A stretch of 64,000 bases of DNA from Acanthacorydalis orientalis. Lineage: Eukaryota > Arthropoda > Insecta > Megaloptera > Corydalidae. Each line of letters opens with the position of its first letter. Within the stretch, counting starts at the first letter, position 1. Below the pieces are notes generated by a model, which was given only the letters and a program-made list of their open reading frames with translations, did not search any database and had not been told where the DNA came from. Shown piece by piece: positions 1 through 11,500 of this stretch. The stretch is from positions 18,696,590-18,760,589 of the forward strand of contig CM068316.1 in assembly GCA_034766995.1 (NCBI GenBank), written 5' to 3'. The position numbers were made by a program, and so were the translations under genes.

Positions 1-2170
1 AATTATGAAGAATGTACTTCATTAAAAATGCAAGAAAGTTAACTTTAATATAAATAATCATTCAAATTCCTTTGTATCCAAATGGATAACTTGATTGCAT
101 TTTTGATGTCTTATGCAATTTTTTCCAGATTAAATGAAGAGATCCGATATACAACAAAACAAATAATACATTGTTTCTTTCTTCAAAGCTTATGACATTC
201 AGCTTTGTAGGTCTGCTTGGTGCATCTCGAAAGATGAGTTTTATTAAAATATAAATTTGACTATTATTTAAGAAATCAATGTATAAAATGAATCAAAATA
301 TGACACTTCTTATATCTCATGTGTTAAGATACCATCACTTTCAACTATATAAACATTTTTTCAACATTGACATTTTGATTTGTTAATAAAGTAAATATTT
401 GTATTATATAAAACAAACACCTATAAATACTGTGAATTTTATTAAAACACCAGTGGCTCCTACCACCATAAATTTTACAATTTCTACTGATAAATGTAAG
501 TTCCTACAAGTTTAATATTATTATGTAGTTTCTACTTTAATAAATTTCTAGATAACATTTCAGTAATGGATACTTTTTAAATTTTATCAACCATCCGCAA
601 TGTTCCTATCAACAAGTTGAATGGAAACTAATGTCTTCACCCACTACAAATATTATTAATTTAATTATTATTTTTAGTAAATACAAGTTTATTCAGTAAT
701 TTGAAACATTAAATTAAAAACTATAACATATAATCATTAACATTATTTTTATATGTAACTAGAAATACTAGCAAACATTGATACACTTTTCTTAAATTAA
801 AGCAATGTATCAATAAAAAGAAATAATGCCTTCAGTAACCACTTCTTTGAAAAATCTTAAAAAATGTTTTTAATATTCTTTAACATGATTTGAGCACATG
901 ATATTTAGAATGTATTCTTTTTTCAAGTTGTAGAAATCATCTATAATCAGAAAAATGATGTCAAATATGTCGACAACAGATAAGTTTTTAAATACTCTAA
1001 AATGTGTTTGTGTGAAAATAAGAAAAATATAAAGCTGTTATTATGAAGAAGCCATGATCATTGAGCTCGTTTTTAAGGATCTTTCTGCTTCAAATGGAAT
1101 TTTATTTTCATAGGTAATACTTTTTTTTATTCTAATAAATGTTTATATTGATTTTAAATCAATTAACATATATCATTTTTTGATTTTATGTGAAGAGTAT
1201 ATCAGCTTTTAGCAGATAATGAATGAAAAAGGAAAAAATAGTTATCTTTTTGGGACATTGTATGTTTACTGTATGAATTATACGAAGGAGATACAGCATG
1301 TTACAAAGATTTTTTAAGGATATAATTAATAAGGATATCATTAATAAGTAATTTTAATTATGTACTAGAAAAAGTGACTACTAATAAAAAAATACATTTA
1401 ATGAGAATAATTATAAAATTAAATAAGGATTTGGTATTAACATTAAATGTATTTACTAAAAGTAAGCATTTTCACCATAATATTATATATGGTATACAGT
1501 ATAAAATTTACATAACTATTAATTAATATAAATTTAATTTTTTATACAATTTTTTCAGGTGATAGTTGTCATTTATGTGCCTGAATAAAATTTCATAATA
1601 CCAGAATATAAGTATATAATAATACCAGAGGTTTGCTGAGCAATATGTAATGTATTGAAAGATGAATATGTAATGGTGAGAAATGTTTTGTTATATATTA
1701 AAATATGACAATAATATTATTAATCAGATTGTAATTGTTTTCTATTCTTATTCACAATGTGTATTGATGAATATGAAAGTAGACTATCAGAAGTATTAAA
1801 AAAGTGCCTTGTTTCATGAAGATGTTCAGAATAAATTTTGGAATTTTTCTTAACTTCGTTTGTCAATCTGAAACATTTTCCAGTAAACTGATTTCATTTG
1901 CTACACAATTTTTCAAATTTAGTGTATATATTTTGCTGCACATTTATCAATATCATGCATTTTTTAATATTACTTGATCTTTCTTTAACATTTATTTCTT
2001 TATTTTTTTTATAAGACTTGTGGGATTGACTATGACAACTATGATTTACTATTTGCTAGTTTATTATTACTTATAGTAGCTTCATTTTTTAAGTATTATT
2101 TTTATTACTATAAATAATTTCAGCGTAGCAAAAAGAAAGCATGTTCATTAAATGCATAAATATCACATAA
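1..2170. other. AT-rich intergenic DNA, no gene recognised
   Basis: Long AT-rich stretch with stop codons in all frames and no ORF that resembles a protein. No tRNA-like boxes, satellite units or transposon ends were recognised. It could hold introns or UTRs of a gene to the left, but nothing visible supports that. Confidence 0.6.
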
Positions 2171-2177
2171 ATCTTTT

Positions 2178-2480
2178 TTTCCCTCATGTATTACAAGAAA
2201 GTGTAATGCAATTATGCTATTTTTCAACATAGTCTCCATTGCATTTAATGCAAGTCCTCCAGTGTTAAACTACTCACAGTGCCTGGATTCTTATAGAAAA
2301 GTCTGGTAATGTGTGCAGCCATTCATGCACCATCTGTTACAATTTTTCATCCAACCTGAAAGGCTTTCTATCCATAGCCTCTTTGTTTAGTCCAAAGAGG
2401 TAGTAATTACTTGGATTAAGGTCTGGCAAATACAGCAGATGAGGAAAACGCTCGAAATGTAGTTCCTTGATGGATGCATG
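2178..2480 (-). pseudogene. Mariner-type transposase C-terminal remnant
   Basis: Read on the minus strand, this stretch encodes the recognisable end of a mariner (DD34D) transposase. The sequence HFERFPHLLYLPDLNPSNYY aligns with the family signature around the third catalytic aspartate (typically PPYSPDLAPSDY), so that Asp is kept in LPDLNPSN. It is followed by the typical LFGLNKEA, the tryptophan-containing VHEWLHTLP stretch, and a C-terminal WRTCIKCNGDYVEK that matches the usual CIE..GDYVEK tail. Several in-frame stops (after DEKL, and in the QAL*VV* region) break the frame, so it is dead. The 129-codon frame just upstream on the same strand (to about 2776) may hold more of the transposase, but I could not recognise it. 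No terminal inverted repeats were identified. Confidence 0.7.
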
Positions 2481-3119
2481 TAGCTATCTGCAGTGAAACG
2501 ATGCTGATTTTCTTTTGGAATGAGCAAGGTACAATTTTGGAATATAACATGGTCAGGAGAAACATCATCATTATTGACAAGTTTATCAGTCAAGACAATG
2601 ATAATCACCTTTTTTGTTATTGATGAATTTATCCATAGTTTTTTCCCTGTGAGCAGACTATTAATTGTTGATATAATATTGTAGTGCTTAGCTATCTGTA
2701 GGAAAGAATCAGGTAAAACATTTGAAGACAACTCACTAAAAACGAGATCTTGCATTATAACAATGCATATGAACAAACTTCATTAGTAATTAAGAAATTT
2801 ATGATTAAAACCAACATGGTTCTTGACTCGTGATCTTTGTGCTTGTTACTTCTTTTTCTTCCCAAAAATAAAATTGAAATTGAAGGAGAGATTTTCCACT
2901 GTGGAAGTAATGTAAGAAAAAACACAGAAGGTCTAAGCTCATACTTTACTTACAATAATGGGAGAAGTACTGGGTTAACTGTATCATATCACAAAAAGAG
3001 TACTTTAGAACACACTAAAAGAAAATTGCTCTAAGTTTTATAATAAGAGGTTTTTAACAATTTCTGTGATTTTTTGGTTCCCTCTCCTATATAAGTAGAT
3101 TTGTATTTATCTGTCTATC

Positions 3120-3127
<8 letters not shown>
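2481..3127. other. AT-rich spacer, no gene recognised
   Basis: Contains short open frames on both strands (for example 2837-3034 on the plus strand) with low-complexity composition and no recognisable domain. The part next to the mariner remnant may be degraded transposon sequence. Confidence 0.5.

Positions 3128-3186
<59 letters not shown>
3128..3186. repeat. (AT)n microsatellite
   Basis: About 58 bp of nearly pure TA dinucleotide, directly upstream of the LINE remnant. Confidence 0.95.
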
Positions 3187-3192
<6 letters not shown>

Positions 3193-3214
3193 TTAAAGGA
3201 AAAAAAATAAAAGA

Positions 3215-3994
3215 TGAAAGGCTAGTCATTTCTGCTTTGCTAATGATCCAGTTACTTTCACAAATACTCTGGAAGAACTAGAAAAGAGAATTATTAGACA
3301 ACGCAAGTCAAAAAATAGATTTCAACATAAATTACAGCAAACAAAAGTGATGTTTAATGCCTTTGTTCTTCCAAATAAATTAGAAATAAAAGAAACAAGA
3401 GTTGAAATCACAATGTATGTTTATTTGGGCCAACTTATTAATAAGGATGGATCATTTATTGACAAAATTAACAGGAAAATAAAAATTGAATGGAATCATT
3501 TGGATGAAATACTTCAATATCTAAATTGAATATCTCATTCTGCTTGAAGAGAAAATATTTGACGTGTATTCTACTTGTAGTCACCTACAGATGTGAAACG
3601 TGGGTTCTAAATGATAAAAAAATGAAATGACTTGAGACAGTGCAGAGAAGTATGGAAAAATAATTTTTGAAAATATCAAGAAGAGATAAGAGAATAATAG
3701 GATGGATAAAAAAACAAACTAAAGTTATAGGCATTATAAGAAGAGTCAAGAATTTGAAATGAAAATGAATAAGACAATCGAGGGATAAGAGAAAACGTTG
3801 ATTGGGAACCAAGAAATTTAAAAAGATCTAAAAAAAAGATTAATGAACAGATGGGATAAGGCCATAAGAAAATATATTTAAAACTTATGAAAAATACAGG
3901 CATTGAATCGTTGAACTGGAAAGTTTTGAAAGAGGCCTTCATCCAACAGTGGATCGAAAGAAGCTGATAAGAATAATGATGATGATGATGATGA
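3215..3994 (+). pseudogene. Non-LTR retrotransposon reverse-transcriptase remnant with GAT-repeat 3' end
   Basis: An open frame from 3215 to 3526 reads as the end of a LINE reverse transcriptase. FAND at 3236 sits where the catalytic FADD box belongs. It is followed by FTNTLEELEKRI, KVMFNAFVLPN, and the conserved VYLGQLINKDGS...INRKIKIEWN segment. After the stop at 3527, homology continues through frameshifts: a decayed CETWVLND-like stretch near 3590-3620 and, at about 3900-3970, SLNWKVLKEAFIQQWIERS followed by a stop, the usual last residues of this type of ORF2. The sequence then runs into (GAT)n and (AT)n at 3976-4008, consistent with a microsatellite 3' tail. The endonuclease and most of the RT are missing, so it is 5'-truncated, and the second catalytic Asp of FADD has become Asn/Asp-shifted. 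It is inactive. Confidence 0.8.
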
Positions 3995-4009
3995 TATATA
4001 TATATATAT

Positions 4010-4860
4010 AACAGATGCATTATATAAAGGTCAACGGCATACAAATATTAACAAAATTTGAACCAAAGTAGAACTTTTCAAATTGTCTGGATGAATAGTT
4101 GAATTAAATAGGAAGTACATATGTGTTAAAGTGATAGTAAATAGGTCATATTTTAATTATAAAAGTTCTCACATCATTGTTCTAATAGTTTCAGGTGATA
4201 CTTTATGAGTGATACCAAATAAAACTGCTTGGAACCACTTATCTTTTAATTATATCTACCTACATATGCATACAATAAAACTGCTTACAAAAGATAAATT
4301 ATTTATTTATTTTATTTTTAATCTACAATACATTTTACTATTTTTTTATATAATTATTTTCAATTGTAAAAAAAAAACAGCTATAGAATAATTTATCAAT
4401 TTATTGAGTAATTGAAATAACTTGAACTTGTTCCAGCTTCTTGAAAAGGAATAAATTTTTATACTATCAAAGGCAAATTGGAGAAATAATGACATTTTAA
4501 ATTATTTTTAAGTCGGGATAATATTTTCAATATTAAAATTTTAAATAATGGAACATCACTGTTATGTTTTTAGTATTAAATATACTTCACACTTCAGTAA
4601 TAAATCTTGATAAGTTATTACATTAAATTAAATTCATTAAAGATAATTTAATACGCTGTCCATGTATTTTTCGAAATTCGCCTCTCCAGTCCACTGCTTT
4701 TAAGAATTTTTTTTGCTATATTTTAGCAGGTATATATGTTTAATTATTTTATAATAAGCAATGAACCTATTTCAACCACTATAATTATATCTTTATGTAC
4801 GACTCACGAACGTGTCAATCATCTATGCATAACATATATGTCTATGAATCTGTAACGATA
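4010..4860. other. AT-rich intergenic DNA, no gene recognised
   Basis: No recognisable coding region, RNA gene or repeat family. Short frames here are low-complexity. Confidence 0.5.
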
Positions 4861-4876
4861 CATAATATATTTTGTT

Positions 4877-5090
4877 CAAACATGTTCAGTCGGTATTTGA
4901 ATCATTTTGGTATGCCACCTATTTGAACTCGTTCAAATGTAATTGATACATTGTAATGTAAACGTCCTACCTGTTGAAACATGTTCAGTTGGTATTTGAT
5001 TATTTCCGTATATTGTCGGTTGAAACTTATTCAGTTAAAATTGACACATTGCAGTGATACGAACGTAAATACTATATATTACAGTGCTTC
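4877..5090 (+). repeat. Imperfect direct repeats (about 99-bp spacing), possible transposon subterminal region
   Basis: The phrase CATGTTCAGTCGGTATTTGA at 4881 recurs, nearly unchanged, at 4980 (CATGTTCAGTTGGTATTTGA), and the intervening text is partly repeated as well (GTTCAAATGT..TTGATACATTG versus ATTCAGTTAAAATTGACACA). Such subterminal repeats are common in DNA transposons, and this lies just upstream of the possible piggyBac fragments. No boundary or target-site duplication is visible. Confidence 0.4.
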
Positions 5091-5208
5091 ACAGATAGTT
5101 AACAATTACCATATTATTTCAGATGTGAAGTTGTTAGACCATTTTTTAAAGACTTGTAATCTCATTGGATAATCAATGCAAAAAATATTATAATAATATT
5201 ACTGTAAA

Positions 5209-6037
5209 TGAAACGAAATAAATTTCTAAAAGACACTAATGATAGAAATGTGTTTTTTCAAAAAGATCTTTCAATAAGGCAGAAGTTCATAGCTGCAGTA
5301 GATGTATGTAGTGCCAGTGATAGTGAGTTTGACAGTTATCATAGAAGACCTACATCATAATCACGATTATAATGGTTACTTGAGGAATGGGAGCGCAACA
5401 CTGTATAACAGTGAATTATCGGTTGAAGATTCCAATGAATAATGCAAATATATCTAATATAAACAAACCAGATGCATATTCAAACAACATAAGATACTTG
5501 AATAGATATCTCTTTACTGAAAAACGTGGAATTCAAAAAAGCAATTTCCAATGGATTTTTTTTTACTTTTATAATTGACATGATACTTCAGTTAATAGCA
5601 ATGGAAACAAACTGATATGATGACAAAATGAAGAAAAGAAATCAGCTTATTAAATAAAGCAAAATTCACCAATGAAAAGACACCGACGTTCTAGAATTAT
5701 AGCAAAATTTTGAGCATTATGTTTATTCTATTTATTTTTATTCAGCGCTTCATAAAATTGGTATATGTTACAATAGATTTACTATTTTACTTTGGTTCCA
5801 GCATTTTATAGACAATACTAGACTCTTACCGGAAACAATATATCTAGTGTGTATAAAGTGCAACATCGAATAGACTTGATTATTTCCAGTGTAAAAGAGA
5901 AATGTGTTCCCCTGGAGATATGCGGTCATAGATGACACAATGATTAGTTTCAAAGGAAATCTCAAATGGGGTAAGTACAACGTAAAAATATATAAAATAC
6001 ATGCTGAATCATTCTGTACAATCAGTAAAATTTAAAC
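5209..6037 (+). pseudogene. Possible piggyBac-type transposase fragments
   Basis: Two pieces on the plus strand hint at a decayed piggyBac element. A 50-codon frame from ATG 5209 ends in an acidic stretch (CSASDSEFDSYHRRPTS) like the acidic N-termini of these transposases. A second frame ending at the stop near 6037 reads NVFPWRYAVIDDTMISFKGN followed by LKWGKYNVK. This resembles the piggyBac block IDE.M..FKGR..F.QY that carries a catalytic aspartate, although here the residue after the Asp is Asp rather than Glu. The middle portion of the protein is absent or unreadable because of many stops. No TTAA-flanked inverted repeats were found, so the assignment is tentative. It could instead be chance similarity. 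Confidence 0.35.
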
Positions 6038-6049
6038 TATCAACTAATA

Positions 6050-7195
6050 TTATTGGTGGACAATAACTATTTTTAGACATTGTCTAAAAATAACCGATGA
6101 TAGTGAGATTTATAGACATTGTCAAAAAGTCATCTGTCGTCATAAACGAATTGACATAATCTACAAATGTCAAAATACTATTGATTAATAGTGAAAATTT
6201 TTGAACAATCTATTAGTCACCTATGTTGAGTGCGATTTATAGAATGTCTAAAAATCATCTGTGACCATAGGCGATTTTTGAACAATGTCCAAATGTCATT
6301 ATTGGTTAATGTTGAATTTTAGAGAATGTCTAAATATCACTTTTATAGAATGAGATTTATGTTCATTGCCGAAAATTTATCTTTAGCGAAGGGCGATTTT
6401 TAGCCATTGTCTAAAAGTTGTCTCGCAGTTCGAGCAATTTTAAGACATTGTCTAAAAATCATCGCCCAGCCCAAATGTTTTTTCTATCATCCAAAGATCT
6501 CACAGTCCGAACGATTTTTAGAGATTGTCTAAAAATCGTCGCAAAGCACCAGTGGTTATTTCGTCTTATCCAAAGATCATCTCACAGCCAGAGTAATTTT
6601 TAGACATTGTCTAAAAATTATCTCACAGCCTGAGCGATTTTTAGATATTATCTAAAAGTTGTTACCCAGCCCAAACGATTTTTAGTCATTGTCTGAAAAT
6701 CGTCGCACAGCCCGAGCGATTTTTATGTGTTTCCAAAGATCGTCTTACATTCCAAGCGATTTTTATACATTGTATAAAAATCGTCGCTCAAACAGAACGG
6801 TTTTTGGATATTGTCTAAAAGTTGTTTTATAATTCGAGCAATTTTCAGATACATATATTTATATAGTCTAAAAATCGTCACCGAGCCTGAGTGATTTTTC
6901 TGTCATCCAAAGATCGTCGCTCAGCCCGAGCTATTTTTAGACATCGTTTAAAAATCATCTCACAGCCCGAGTGATTTTTATACATTTTCACAAAACCGCC
7001 GCCCAGACCGAGTGTTTTTTAGACAAGGTCTACGAATTGTTACCTAGCCTGACCGATTTTTAGACATTGTCTAAAAATCGTCACTCAGCCCGAGTGATTT
7101 TTCTGTCATACAAAAATCGTCGCCTAGCCTAAGCGATATTTAGGCATTTTTCAAAAATCAACTTAAAGCTTGAGCATTTTTTAGATATTGTCTAA
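6050..7195 (+). repeat. 41-bp satellite, outer (diverged) subfamily
   Basis: About 28 units of a 41-bp tandem repeat. Each unit holds a dyad core (arms TTTTTAGACA and TGTCTAAAAA around one central base) joined by a linker of the type CGTCGCCCAGCCCGAGCGA. Units vary a lot from each other. The first ones (6050-6400) are the most decayed, which gives the array a blurred left border. The CAGCCCGAG linker subfamily is found again only at 37,745-38,010, reverse-complemented. Confidence 0.9.
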
Positions 7196-7408
7196 AAAGT
7201 GTGTGTGTCCGTGTGTGTGTCCGTGTGTGTGCCGTGTGCGTGCGAACGTGTATGCGTGCGTGCTTTTTTTGTGTGCGTGTAGGTGTGTCCGTGTCGGTGT
7301 CCGTGTGTGTGTGTGTGTGTGCTTCCGTGAGAGTATATGTATCTCCGTTTGTATATATCATGTGTGTGTCTGTGTCGAGTGTCCGTGTCCGTTTGCGTGC
7401 GAGCACGT
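7196..7408. repeat. (TG)n microsatellite with GTCC interruptions
   Basis: TG-rich tract interrupted by CCGTG/GTCCGTGT motifs (ACACGGAC on the other strand). Long frames over it, on both strands (Cys/Val-rich or Thr/His-rich), are composition artefacts. Confidence 0.95.
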
Positions 7409-7740
7409 GCATATAAATACTCATCTTCTAATGTATATAAAGTATAGGTCTGGTTACATTTTTCCAATTTTAGGTCAAAAAACTAAGAATTCTCGCGGTT
7501 TTTCGAACTCTTTTACTATGTATCATGTGCGAATCGTATTTTTTGCCATTTCAGCATATAGAGCATATAAATACGCATCTTACAATGTATATAATGTACA
7601 GGTTTTAATACATTTTCTCCAATTATAGGCCAAAAAAATTCAGATTTTTTCGGTTTTTTGAGCTTTTTTTTACCATGTATGATATGCAAATCGTATTTTT
7701 GCCATTTCAGCATATTTAGTATGTAAATTCGCATCTTCCA

Positions 7741-7808
<68 letters not shown>

Positions 7809-8105
7809 TTATATTTTTTTATATTTTGTCCAATTTTATGCTAAAAAACTAAAAAATTTCGCTGTTTTATAACCTTTTTTACTATGAGTCATGAACGAAT
7901 CGTATTTTTTGACATTTCAGTATATAGAGTATAAAAATACACATCTTCCAATATATATAATGTATGGGTTTTGTTACATTTTGTCCAATTTTGGACCAAA
8001 AAACTAAGAAATATTGCAGTTTTTTAGTCTTTTTTACCAGTTATCATGAGCAAATCGTATTTTTTTACCATTTCAGTATATAGAGACTATAAATTCGAAT
8101 CTTCA
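7409..8105 (+). repeat. 155-B satellite, about 4.5 units of 154-156 bp
   Basis: Four to five tandem units. The anchor ATATAAATACGCATCTT recurs at 7411, 7565, 7721, 7931 and about 8087, giving spacings of 154, 156, 210 and 156 bp. The 210-bp unit is enlarged by the (AT)n tract at 7741-7803. Units contain AATGTATATAATGTA, CCAATTTTAGG, AAAAAACTAAGAA and ATGTGCGAATCGTATTTTTT. The sequence is not obviously the same as the large 155-A satellite, yet it has the same period. Confidence 0.85.
7741..7803. repeat. (AT)n microsatellite inside a 155-B unit
   Basis: About 60 bp of TA dinucleotide that lengthens one satellite unit from about 155 to about 210 bp. Confidence 0.9.
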
Positions 8106-8428
8106 AATATATATTCGAGTTAAACCGAAATTAAACACAAGTGAATTGTAGACAATATCCAAAAATCGTAATTTAATCCGAGTTAGTTTTAGACAATGTC
8201 CAAAAACGATAGTTAAACCCGAGTGAGTTTTTGAACTGTCCTAAAATCGTCGGTTAACCTAAGTTAATTTTAGACAATATCCAAATATCGTCGGTTAATC
8301 CAAGTTAATTTTAGACAATATCCAAAACTCGTCTTTAAACACGAGTTAATTTTAGACAATGTCCAAAAATCGTCATTAATACGAGTTAATTTTAGACAAT
8401 GTCAAAAATCGTCTTTAAATCCGAGTTT
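8106..8428 (+). repeat. 41-bp satellite, GGTTAA-linker subfamily
   Basis: About eight units with the core TTTTAGACAATGTCCAAAAA and linkers such as CGTCGGTTAATCCAAGTTAA and CGTCATTAATACGAGTTAA. The GGTTAA linker type recurs briefly at 25,290-25,320 and, in inverted orientation, at 35,400-35,920. Confidence 0.9.
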
Positions 8429-8512
8429 AACTGTGTGTGTATGTGTGTGACTGAATAGTGCGTGCGTGATTGCGTGCGTGCGTGTGTGCGCGCGTGCGTG
8501 TGTGTGTGTGTC
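8429..8512. repeat. TG/CG-rich microsatellite
   Basis: TGTGTG and GCGTGCGTG tract separating the 41-bp array from the 155-A array. Its mirror counterpart is the CA tract at 36,960-37,740. Confidence 0.9.
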
Positions 8513-11500
8513 ACCTTTGATCACCTGGTATGCAAATTGAATTATTTTTCAAAAAACCATAATTTTGACCAAAAAAACCATTTCTCATCCTGTTTTTCGA
8601 CTACAAGTAATCGAAATTAAATGCAAAATGGCTAATATCATACACAGTTAAATGCACCATAAAATAATCTATCACATGAAGTGCAATTCAGTTAGATTAT
8701 TATCCAAAAAAGCTTAATTTTGCCCAGAAAACCTATTTTTAAACCAGCTTTTCGGCTACTAATAGTCGAAATCAAATGCGAAACGGATAATATCATACAC
8801 GGTTAGATGCATCATAAATTATCTATAATACGATGTGCAATTCAATTGGATTATTTCCCAACGCCTTATCTTACCTAAAAAACTCATTTTCAACCAGGTT
8901 TTCGGCCAAAAGTAGTCGAAATTAAGTGCAAAAAGGCATATATTGCACATCATTAGATGCATCTTAAAATTATCTATCACGTGGTGTGGAATTCGATTCG
9001 ATTATTTTCGAAAAAAAGCCTTATTTTACCCAAAAACAACCGTTTTTCAACCAGTTTTTCGGCCAAAAGTAGTCAAAATTAAGTGCAAAAAAGGATATAT
9101 AGCACATCATTATATGCGTCATAAAAATATCTATCACGTGGTTGGCAATTCTATTCGATTGTTTTCCAAAAAAGCCATATTTCACTCAAAAATTCCGTTT
9201 TTCAAATAGTTTTTCGGCTGTAACTAGTCGAAATAAGTCCAAAAAGGCATTAGATGCGTCTTAAAATTACCTATCAAGTGGTTTGCAATTTGATTCGATT
9301 GATTTCCACAAAAGCCTTATCTAACCCAAAAAACCCGTTTTTCAACCAGTTTTTCGGCCAAACGTAGTCGAAATTAAGTGCAAAGAGGCATATATCGCAC
9401 ATCATTAGATGCGACTTGTAATTACCTATCACATGGTGTGCAATTCGATTCGAGTATTTTCAAAAAAGCTTTATTTTACCCAAAAAAACCCGTTTTTTAA
9501 CCAATTTTTCATGCTATAATTAGTATAAATTAAGTACGAAAAGACATATATCGCATATCATTAGATGCGCCTTAAAATTATCTATCACGTGGTGTGCAAT
9601 TCGAACCGATTATTTTCAAAAAAAGCCTTATTTTGCCCAAAAAAACCCGTTTTTTAGCAAGTTTTTCGGCCATAAGTAGTCGAAATTACGTGCAAAAAGG
9701 CATATATCGCCCATCATTACATGCGCCTTACAATTATATATCACGTGGTGTGCAATTGTATTCGATTATTTTCCAAAAAAACCTTGTTTTACCCGAAAAA
9801 CCCATTTTTCAGCCGGGTTTTCGGCCATAAGTAGTCGAAATTAAGTGCGAAAAGGCATATATCGCACATCCTTAGATGCGTCTTAAAATTATCTATCACG
9901 TTGTGTGCAATTCGATTCGATTATTTTCCAAAAAAGGCTTGGTTTACCCGAAAAACCCATTGTTCAGCCAGTTTTTCGCGCGTTAGTAGTCGAAATTAAG
10001 TGCGAATCGGCCAAATTAATATATGGTTAGATGCGCTTTAAAATTATCTATCTCGCGGTGTGCAATTCGATTGAATTATTTCCCAAAAAGGCCTAGTTTT
10101 GACCAAAAAACCCATTTTTCAGCCAGTTTTTCACCCGTAAGTTGTCTAAATTAACTGCGAATCGGCCAAATTAATACATGGTTCGATGCGTCTTAAAATT
10201 ATCTATCTCGTGGTGTGCAATTCGATTTTATTATTTCGCAAAAAGGCCTAGTTTTGACCAAAAAACCAATTTTTGAACCAGTTTTTCGCCCGTAATTAGT
10301 CGAAATAAAGTGCGAATAGGCATATATCGCACATCCTTAGATGTGCCTTAAAATTATCTATCTCGTGGTGTGCAATTCGATTGAATAATTTGCCAAAAAG
10401 ACCTAGTTTTGACCATAAAACCCATTTTGTAGCCAGTTTTTCGCCCGTTAGTAGTCGAAATCAACTGCGATTCGGCCAAATTAATACATGGTTCGATGCG
10501 TCTTAAAATTATCTATCCCGTGGTGTGCAATTCTATTGAATTATTTCCCAAAAGGGTCTAGTTTTGACCAAAAAACCCATTTTTCAGCCAGTATTTCGCC
10601 CGTAAGTAGTCGTAATTAAGTGCGAAAGGGCATATATCGCACATCCTTAGATGCGACTTAAAATTATCTATCACGTTGTGTGCAATTCGATTCGATTATT
10701 TTCCAAAAAAGCCTTGTTTTACCCGAAAAACCCGTTTTTCAGCAGGTTCTTCGGCCATAAGTAGTCGAAATCAACTGCGATTCGGCCAAATTAATACATG
10801 CTTAGATGCGTATTAAAATTATCCATCTCGAGGTGTGCAATTCGATTGAATTATTTTCCAAAAAGGCCTAGTTTTGACCAAAAAACCCATTTTTCAGCCA
10901 GTATTTCGCCCGTAAGTAGTCGAAATTTAGTGCGAAAAGGCATATATCGCACATCCTTAGATGCGTCTTAAAATTATCTATCACGTTGTGTGCAATTCGA
11001 TTCGATTATTTTCCAAAAAAGCCTTGTTTTACACGAAAAACCCATTGTTCAGCCAGTTTTTCGCCCGTTAGTAGTCGAAATTAAGTGCGAATCGGCCAAA
11101 TTAATATATGGTTATATGCGCCTTAAAATTATCTATCTCGCGGTGTGCAAGTCGATTGAATTATTTGCCAAAAGGGCCTAGTTTTGACCAAAAAACCCAT
11201 TTTTCAGCCAGTATTTCGCCCGTAAGTAGTCGAAATTAACTGCGCATCGGCTAAGTTAATACATGGTTAGATGCGTCTTAAAATTATCTATCCCGTGGTG
11301 TGCCATTCGGTTGAATAATTTGCCAAAAAGGCCTAGTTTTGACCATAAAACCCATTTTTTAGCCAGTTTTTCGCCCGTTAGTAGTCGAAATCAACTGCGA
11401 TTCGGCCAAATTAATACATGCTTAGATGCGTATTAAAATTATCTATCTCGTGGTGTGCAATTCGATTGAATTATTTTCCAAAAAGGCCTAGTTTTGACCA

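Noticed and set aside
2387..2776. 129-codon minus-strand ORF as a real gene
   Set aside because: It overlaps the decayed mariner transposase in another frame and shows no recognisable domain.
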